A stretch of 27,119 nucleotides of DNA, from NCBI GenBank assembly GCA_022425565.1, contig JAKMFG010000305.1, positions 1 to 27,119 on the forward strand. The letters run 5' to 3'. Below, piece after piece: positions 23,190 to 27,119 of the stretch. The stretch comes from Alphaproteobacteria bacterium (GTDB taxonomy: Bacteria; Pseudomonadota; Alphaproteobacteria; Puniceispirillales; Puniceispirillaceae). The notes under the pieces were generated by a model. The model saw only the letters and a list, made by a program, of their open reading frames with translations, made no database searches and was not told the origin of the DNA. A program made the position numbers and the translations under genes. Position 1 is the stretch's first letter. Every line of letters begins with the position of its first letter.

Positions 23190-23229
23190 AATCTCAACTG
23201 GCAATCTCAACTGGCAATCTCAACTGTGC
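23190..23229. repeat. Three tandem copies of a 13-bp unit upstream of a small membrane protein gene
   Basis: AATCTCAACTGGC is found at 23190-23202 and 23203-23215, and a third copy (AATCTCAACTGTGC) with a one-base insertion runs 23216-23229. It lies in the 233-nt gap between the divergent ettA and the gene at 23316. The unit differs in sequence from the array at 14628 but has the same 13-bp period. Confidence 0.85.
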
Positions 23230-23315
23230 AAAGCGGCCCCCGGAATTAAACCTTGCGTCGCATGGCCCGGACCTTAAGCTGTCGGCGTCTGTGAAATACA
23301 TCTGCGGAGACTGAC

Positions 23316-23660
23316 ATGGGAAGCGACGTGCCGGCACTTGGGGTCCTGATCGACCTGCCGCTCGGTATTGTGATGTGGTGTGCCATCCTGCGCTTCCTGC
23401 TGTCCATGGTGGTCAAGGAAGACAGCAAGGCCGGCATCATGCGCCTGCTGAATGGCTTGGTAACGCCGCCTGTACGCGCGCTGCAGATTATCACGCCGCG
23501 CTGGGTCATCGACCGCACGGCGCCGCTCTATCTGGCATTCCTGCTGTTCATTATCCGCTTCTATGCGGCACCGCTGGCCATCGGATATGACGTCAATGGC
23601 TTTGCCGACCTGCCGCTGGAGCATCTGATCCTGTCGGTACGGTCCGAAATCGGCCTCTAG
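23316..23660 (+). CDS. Small membrane protein, possibly YggT-like
   Basis: The 114-residue protein starts at an ATG with GGAG at 23306-23309 and 6 nt spacing. A first hydrophobic segment (LIDLPLGIVMWCAILRFLLSMV, split about residues 11-32) is followed by RLLNGLVTPPVRALQIITPR, WVIDRTAPLY and a second hydrophobic helix (LAFLLFIIRFYAAPLAI). The arrangement helix, Pro-containing T-P-xxR-xxxxx-TP loop, Ile-Asp, helix resembles the YggT family of inner membrane proteins, but I cannot confirm it by eye. YggT proteins are linked to envelope and osmotic functions without a firm mechanism. It stands alone between ettA and a convergent small gene. Confidence 0.65.
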   Translation: MGSDVPALGVLIDLPLGIVMWCAILRFLLSMVVKEDSKAGIMRLLNGLVTPPVRALQIITPRWVIDRTAPLYLAFLLFIIRFYAAPLAIGYDVNGFADLPLEHLILSVRSEIGL

Positions 23661-23677
23661 CGCCTGTTCTCGCGCGT

Positions 23678-24037
23678 CTATTTCTGCGTAACCGAGATCA
23701 CCTGCAACCGTTCGCCAGACGGCGAGACCCGCCAGATTTCCTGACCGGACGGCGTATCAACCACCAGAACATAGCCATTATCGGCAGCGCTTGCCGCGCG
23801 AAGTTCGGCCCCGGCGGGAAGTGTCAGCGCGGCAGCTTCAGGCGGTGCGGCCTTGTCTGAAAGCCGCGAAATGACGGTTGCCACCAGCACTGCGGTCAGG
23901 ACGATGATGAGAACGCCCATGATCGCCGACGCTGCCTTGATGGCGCCAAGGTTGCGCATGGTGAAGGACGGTTCTGCCCCATGCTGCTCTGGATCATGCT
24001 CTGGGCCATGCTTCAGACCGTATTTTTCGGGACTCAT
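23678..24037 (-). CDS. Small single-pass membrane protein of unknown function (possibly DUF6476-like)
   Basis: The 119-residue protein has a His- and Glu-rich cytoplasmic N-terminus (about residues 1-26: HGPEHDPEQHG), one membrane helix (IMGVLIIVLTAVLVATVI, about 39-57) and a C-terminal domain. The latter reads LTLPAGAELRAASAADNGYVLVV followed by GQEIWRVSPSGERL (about 72-115), which looks like a small beta-rich unit. The ATG at 24037 has AAAGGA on the minus strand 8 nt upstream. It is divergent from rluD with a 71-nt gap. Small proteins of this layout next to rluA/rluD-type genes occur in alphaproteobacteria, and I recall DUF6476 for them, but I cannot verify the match. The GC and codon use look native. 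Confidence 0.7.
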   Translation of the reverse strand: MSPEKYGLKHGPEHDPEQHGAEPSFTMRNLGAIKAASAIMGVLIIVLTAVLVATVISRLSDKAAPPEAAALTLPAGAELRAASAADNGYVLVVDTPSGQEIWRVSPSGERLQVISVTQK

Positions 24038-24108
24038 GCCATTATCCTTTTACCTGACTGCCGCAGGACGGTGTTACCGCGCGGCAATATAGGCTAACCT
24101 GCCGCCCC

Positions 24109-25131
24109 ATGACCAGTGACGACATGCAAAGACTGACCATTACCGCCCCGCCAGAGGCCGCCGGAGAGCGTCTCGACAGGTTTCTTGCCGCCGGACTCGA
24201 GGCTCCCTCGCCGCTGTCGCGCACAAGGCTGAAGGCGCTGATCCTCGAGGGCGCGGTGACCGAGAACGGCACCGCCGTAACCGATCCGTCGCAATCGGTT
24301 CGGGCCGAGGCGGAATACGCGCTGCTGCTGCCGCCGGTGCGCGAGGCGACACCGCAGGCCGAGGACATCCCGTTGGATATCATGTTCGAGGACGACCATA
24401 TCATCGTCCTCAACAAGCCGTCCGGCATGGTGGTCCATCCCGGCCCGGGCCAGCCCGACGGCACGCTCGTCAACGCGCTGATCGCCCATTGCGGCGACAG
24501 CCTGACCGGCATCGGCGGGGTGATGCGCCCGGGGATCGTCCACCGCCTCGACAAGGACACGTCCGGCGTGATGATGGCGGCGAAAAGCGATGCCGCGCAC
24601 CAGAAGCTGACCGAGATGTTCGCGGCGCACGACCTGGACCGGCATTACCTCGCGATCACCTGGGGCATGCCGCCGGAAACCGAGGGCCGGATCGAGGCCG
24701 CGCTGGGCAGGTCGACGCGCGACCGCAAGAAACAGGCGGTGGTGCCGAACGGCCGCTATGCCGCCACCAACTGGACAGTGATTCGCAGACTGCCGCCCTT
24801 TGCCAGCATTGTGGAATGCCGGCTGGAAACCGGCCGCACGCACCAGATCCGTGTTCACATGGGGCATCTGGGGCACGGCGTGATCGGCGACCCGATGTAT
24901 GGCAAGCCGATGCGAAGCGGCCAGATGCCAGATGCGGTGGCCCGCGACTGCCTTGCCGAAATCCGAGGCTTCCGCCGGCAGGCACTGCATGCCGCCAGCC
25001 TCGGCTTTGCGCATCCGGTGACCGGCGAGCAGCTGCATTTCGAAACCCCGATGCCGGATGACATGGCCGGGCTGGTCGCCACCATCGAGGCCGGCATCGC
25101 CCGGCGGGCAACAGCGCCAAGAAATCGCTGA
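24109..25131 (+). CDS. rluD: RluD-type 23S rRNA pseudouridine synthase
   Basis: RluA-family enzymes isomerise uridines in rRNA; RluD modifies helix 69 of 23S rRNA. The 340-residue protein has an N-terminal S4 RNA-binding domain (ERLDRFLAAGLE to about residue 75). The catalytic domain follows with VLNKPSGMVVHPGPG, the motif HRLDKDTSGVMM with catalytic Asp148, and LETGRTHQIRVHMGHLGHG ending DPMYG. The S4 domain and HPGPG favour RluD over RluA or RluC, but the exact site cannot be read from sequence. The ATG at 24109 is used; an ATG at 24124 (MQRLTITAPP) is also possible, and neither has a clear ribosome binding site. rluD near rpoH is a recurring alphaproteobacterial neighbourhood. Confidence 0.92.
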   Translation: MTSDDMQRLTITAPPEAAGERLDRFLAAGLEAPSPLSRTRLKALILEGAVTENGTAVTDPSQSVRAEAEYALLLPPVREATPQAEDIPLDIMFEDDHIIVLNKPSGMVVHPGPGQPDGTLVNALIAHCGDSLTGIGGVMRPGIVHRLDKDTSGVMMAAKSDAAHQKLTEMFAAHDLDRHYLAITWGMPPETEGRIEAALGRSTRDRKKQAVVPNGRYAATNWTVIRRLPPFASIVECRLETGRTHQIRVHMGHLGHGVIGDPMYGKPMRSGQMPDAVARDCLAEIRGFRRQALHAASLGFAHPVTGEQLHFETPMPDDMAGLVATIEAGIARRATAPRNR

Positions 25132-25156
25132 AACCATAAGCAAACGCGCAAATTTT

Positions 25157-25186
25157 TTGTCGTTTTTTCAACGATCAAGCTATTAC
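25157..25186 (+). promoter_or_regulatory. Candidate promoter for rpoH
   Basis: TTGTCG (25157-25162) and TATTAC (25181-25186) are spaced by 18 bp (CTATTA, one base earlier, gives 17). The -10 matches that proposed for lpxC. A second possible -10, TATACA, lies at 25220-25225. I see no convincing heat-shock (sigma-32) promoter. Support is only by eye. Confidence 0.25.
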
Positions 25187-25256
25187 CACGCCTTCTTTCC
25201 CGGGCGGTAAGTGCCTACATATACAAGGATAAAAGACTTTTGCAGAAAACTGCCTT

Positions 25257-25364
25257 AATCACGCCGCGAAGACGTGATTTTATACAGTATCGGCAAAAGC
25301 CGAGACCAAAGGCCGACCCGTGCTATCCGGCCTCCATGAGACGAACAGCCCATTGAAAAATGGG
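25257..25364 (+). promoter_or_regulatory. Structured 5' leader of rpoH: four consecutive hairpins
   Basis: Four perfect stems follow one another. AATCACG (25257-25263) pairs with CGTGATT (25273-25279) and is followed by TTTA. TCGGC (25290-25294) pairs with GCCGA (25299-25303) around AAAA. AGGCCG (25310-25315) pairs with CGGCCT (25328-25333). CCCATT (25349-25354) pairs with AATGGG (25359-25364) around a GAAA tetraloop. The last hairpin ends 3 nt before the rpoH ribosome binding site AGGGAG (25368-25373). CTCC at 25332-25335 could pair with GGAG of that site, but only if the third hairpin opens. The layout suggests translational control of rpoH, for example by temperature; that is inference. 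Confidence 0.5.
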
Positions 25365-25381
25365 ATCAGGGAGACAAGAAG

Positions 25382-26302
25382 ATGGCGGCTTCGAAAACCT
25401 CATTCCCGGCGATTAGCCCCGACGGCAACCTGTCGCGCTATCTCGAGCAGATTCGGTCCTTTCCGATGCTGGAGCAGAAGCAGGAATACATGCTTGCCAA
25501 ATCCTGGAAGGAGCGCGGCGATGTCGACGCGGCGCACCAGCTGGTGACAAGCCACCTGCGGCTTGTGGCGAAGATCGCCATGGGGTATCGCGGCTACGGC
25601 CTGCCGGTCGCCGACCTGATTTCCGAGGGCAATCTCGGCATGATGCATGCGGTCAAGAAATTCGAGCCCGAAAAGGGCTTCCGCCTCGCCACCTATGCCA
25701 TGTGGTGGATCAAGGCGGCGATTCAGGAATATATCCTGCGCTCATGGTCGCTGGTGAAGATCGGTACCACCGCCGGCCAGAAGAAGCTGTTCTTCAACCT
25801 GCGCCGCATCAAGGGCCAGATTCAGGCCATCGACGATGGCGACCTGAAGCCCGAGCAGGTGACACAGATCGCCACACAGCTGGATGTGTCGGAGACCGAG
25901 GTCATCTCGATGAACCAGCGCATGGCCGGCAATGACCGCTCGCTGAACGTGCCGCTGTCGCGTGACGGCGAAGGCAGCGGCGAGTGGCAGGACTGGCTCG
26001 AGGATGATTCCGAGGATCAGGAAACCACCTTTGCCGAGCATGAGGAATTCTCCGCCCGCAAACGGCTGATGCTGGAGGCGATGCAGGGGCTGAACGAGCG
26101 CGAGCAGCGCATCCTGCAGGCACGCCGCCTGGCAGAGCCGCCGCTGACCCTCGAGGATCTTGCCTCGGAATTCGGCGTCAGCCGCGAACGCATCCGCCAG
26201 ATCGAGGTACGCGCGTTCGAAAAGCTGCAGAAAGCCGTGCGCGACAGGGCCGAGGAGATGAAGCTTCTCCCGTCTGAGGAAGGCGCGCTGCTTCCGGCCT
26301 AA
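25382..26302 (+). CDS. rpoH: RpoH, heat-shock sigma factor (sigma-32 type)
   Basis: This group 3-like sigma-70 family factor directs RNA polymerase to heat-shock promoters. The 306 residues (E. coli 284) carry region 2 (LVTSHLRLVAKIAMGYRGYG, then LISEGNLGMMHAVKKFEPEK and RLATYAMWWIKAAIQEYILR). The RpoH box QKKLFFNLR near residue 135 distinguishes it from housekeeping sigma factors. Region 4 ends in the helix-turn-helix LEDLASEFGVSRERIRQIE. The ATG at 25382 has AGGGAG at 25368-25373 with 8 nt spacing. Many alphaproteobacteria have two rpoH genes, and the sequence alone does not say which this is. A 5-bp hairpin (26294-26298 with 26304-26308) encloses the stop codon. Confidence 0.96.
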   Translation: MAASKTSFPAISPDGNLSRYLEQIRSFPMLEQKQEYMLAKSWKERGDVDAAHQLVTSHLRLVAKIAMGYRGYGLPVADLISEGNLGMMHAVKKFEPEKGFRLATYAMWWIKAAIQEYILRSWSLVKIGTTAGQKKLFFNLRRIKGQIQAIDDGDLKPEQVTQIATQLDVSETEVISMNQRMAGNDRSLNVPLSRDGEGSGEWQDWLEDDSEDQETTFAEHEEFSARKRLMLEAMQGLNEREQRILQARRLAEPPLTLEDLASEFGVSRERIRQIEVRAFEKLQKAVRDRAEEMKLLPSEEGALLPA

Positions 26303-26318
26303 CGCCGGGGCAGGGTCG

Positions 26319-26678
26319 TCAGCTATTCAGCTCTTCATTGCTGTCGTCATCGGCGCTTGCCAGTCGTCTGTCGCCAAGTCCGGTCAGCGGCACTGGTCCC
26401 TGTCCCGGCATGTCGGCGATGATTGACAGGGTTCCGCCCAGCGCCTCGACATATTTCCGCAAGGTGGACACATGGATGTCGTTGCGCTGCTCGAGCTGCG
26501 CGATGGTTGCCTGCGCCACGCCCATGTTGCGGGCCAGCGCCGTCTGGGTGAGTTCCATATGTGATCTGAGCTTCTTCAGCGTCAGATATTCCTGATGAAT
26601 CTCGTCCGCACGTGCCTCGATACGCGCCCGGCGCTCCGGCTCCAGCCCGTCCATCACATCTTTCAGCGTTCTGCCCAT
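26319..26678 (-). CDS. HigA-like antitoxin, XRE helix-turn-helix protein
   Basis: The 119-residue protein from the ATG at 26678 has GGGAGG just upstream on the minus strand; a longer frame to 26732 runs into the toxin end and is not used. An N-terminal helical part (ERRARIEARADEIHQEYLTL) precedes an XRE-type helix-turn-helix (LTQTALARNMGVAQATIAQLEQ, about residues 43-64, in two pieces) and TLRKYVEALGGTLSIIADMP. The tail (about 96-119) is acidic and probably disordered. The form matches antitoxins paired with Gp49/HigB toxins, which bind the toxin and repress their own promoter. It starts 31 nt after the toxin stop and runs convergent to rpoH with a 16-nt gap. Confidence 0.87.
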   Translation of the reverse strand: MGRTLKDVMDGLEPERRARIEARADEIHQEYLTLKKLRSHMELTQTALARNMGVAQATIAQLEQRNDIHVSTLRKYVEALGGTLSIIADMPGQGPVPLTGLGDRRLASADDDSNEELNS

Positions 26679-26709
26679 AGAGGCCTCCCTGCCCGAGCAT
26701 AGTTCATCA

Positions 26710-27054
26710 TCATGTCGCCAGGTGACCGGCAAACCGGCTGTCGGCGAGCCGGATCAGGTCACGATAGAACCTGTCCTCATTGGCGCCACGCTTGTCGCCG
26801 GCCGCAAGAAGGATCGCCTTGCGCGCAGGGTCAAAGGCAAAGGCGATACGCCAAATGCCCCCGGCGGCGCTGACGCGCAGTTCCTTCATATTGGAATGGG
26901 CGGACCCGTTCAGCGTATCAACATGAGGCCGACCGAGATTCGGCCCCTCCTTCTCAAGTACAATCAGTTTGGCGAGGATCTCGTCCTGCACCCTGTCATC
27001 GAACCCTTGAAACTCGCGATCAAAATCCTCGTGGAATTCAATGGTCCACGACAT
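26710..27054 (-). CDS. HigB-like toxin, RelE/ParE superfamily (Gp49 type)
   Basis: The 114-residue protein begins MSWTIEFHEDFDREFQ and contains GRPHVDTLNGSAHSNMKELR, WRIAFAFDPARKAILLAAGDK and RFYRDLIRLADSRFAGHL. These are the landmarks of the Gp49/HigB group within the RelE superfamily; the known members act as ribosome-dependent mRNA endonucleases. Basic residues expected for RNA contact (KELR, GDKRG, RFYR) are present, and the gene looks intact. It is the first gene, with the antitoxin second, which is the reverse order typical of higBA. The ribosome binding site is weak (GAAGG, 12 nt upstream). The gene may be part of a mobile locus at the edge of conserved DNA, but no mobility gene is visible. 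Confidence 0.88.
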   Translation of the reverse strand: MSWTIEFHEDFDREFQGFDDRVQDEILAKLIVLEKEGPNLGRPHVDTLNGSAHSNMKELRVSAAGGIWRIAFAFDPARKAILLAAGDKRGANEDRFYRDLIRLADSRFAGHLAT

Positions 27055-27075
27055 AGCTGAATATAGCCTTCAATC

Positions 27076-27103
27076 TATATAGTTTGTAAACTATATTTTT
27101 AAA
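27076..27103 (-). promoter_or_regulatory. Toxin-antitoxin promoter with 20-bp palindromic operator
   Basis: The palindrome at 27077-27096 has perfect 9-bp arms, ATATAGTTT and AAACTATAT, around a 2-bp centre. On the minus strand a -35-like TTTAAA (27103-27098) and a -10-like TATATA (27081-27076) are spaced by 16 bp, so the operator covers the spacer and the -10 box. This is where an antitoxin or its toxin complex would act as repressor. The region is strikingly AT-rich compared with the rest of the window. Confidence 0.6.
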
Positions 27104-27119
27104 TACCGCGCATCATGCC

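Noticed and set aside
25336..25356. A six-codon upstream ORF (MRRTAH) in the rpoH leader
   Set aside because: No ribosome binding site precedes it and such short frames arise easily by chance.
25320..25547. An ORF starting with GTG upstream of rpoH and running into it in another frame
   Set aside because: It has no ribosome binding site, an Arg-rich shadow-frame composition, and overlaps rpoH for most of its length.
26294..26308. A hairpin over the rpoH stop codon as a terminator
   Set aside because: The stem has only 5 pairs and no U-tract follows, so termination is not supported; it is noted under rpoH only.

Overview
The window is a GC-rich, gene-dense piece of core chromosome from a Gram-negative bacterium, most likely an alphaproteobacterium. 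The reasons are the order ftsW-murG-murC-murB-ddl-ftsQ-ftsA-ftsZ-lpxC-bamD-recN-ligA, a long-linker FtsZ of about 608 residues ending in a conserved C-terminal peptide, and an RpoH-type sigma factor close to an rluD-type gene. LpxC, BamD, MlaA and MlaC show that the cell has an LPS-bearing outer membrane. I cannot place it more finely without a search.

Positions 1-8633 (+) are the downstream part of the division and cell wall (dcw) cluster: the ftsW 3' end, murG, murC, murB, ddl, ftsQ, ftsA and ftsZ. From ftsW to ftsA every junction overlaps (ATGA, TGATG, or 13 nt at ddl/ftsQ), so this is a tightly coupled operon. ftsZ is set apart by a 192-nt leader holding a strong hairpin and a 59-codon ORF whose stop overlaps the ftsZ start. 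A clear intrinsic terminator follows ftsZ. lpxC (8896-9831) has its own leader with a palindrome and a candidate promoter. bamD (TTG start), recN and ligA (GTG start) follow, almost contiguous with each other.

Positions 14679-19691 (-) are a three-gene convergent operon, uvrD/pcrA-prmA-pepP type (M24B aminopeptidase). Positions 19870-21326 (+) are mlaA-mlaC, two parts of the phospholipid-trafficking system that keeps the outer membrane asymmetric; the inner membrane mlaFED part is not here. ettA (ABC-F translation factor) runs on the minus strand at 21403-23082. Two small membrane proteins (23316-23660 + and 23678-24037 -) separate it from rluD (24109-25131 +) and rpoH (25382-26302 +). rpoH has a 5' leader with four consecutive hairpins. 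The right edge carries a toxin-first type II toxin-antitoxin pair of the HigB (Gp49)/HigA kind on the minus strand, with an AT-rich promoter and a 20-bp palindromic operator.

No gene-free stretch exceeds 300 bases. I see no rRNA, tRNA, CRISPR array, insertion sequence or prophage. Nothing among the genes looks like an undescribed system; the less explained signals are non-coding: the ftsZ leader, the rpoH leader, the lpxC leader and two unrelated 13-bp tandem arrays in intergenic gaps.
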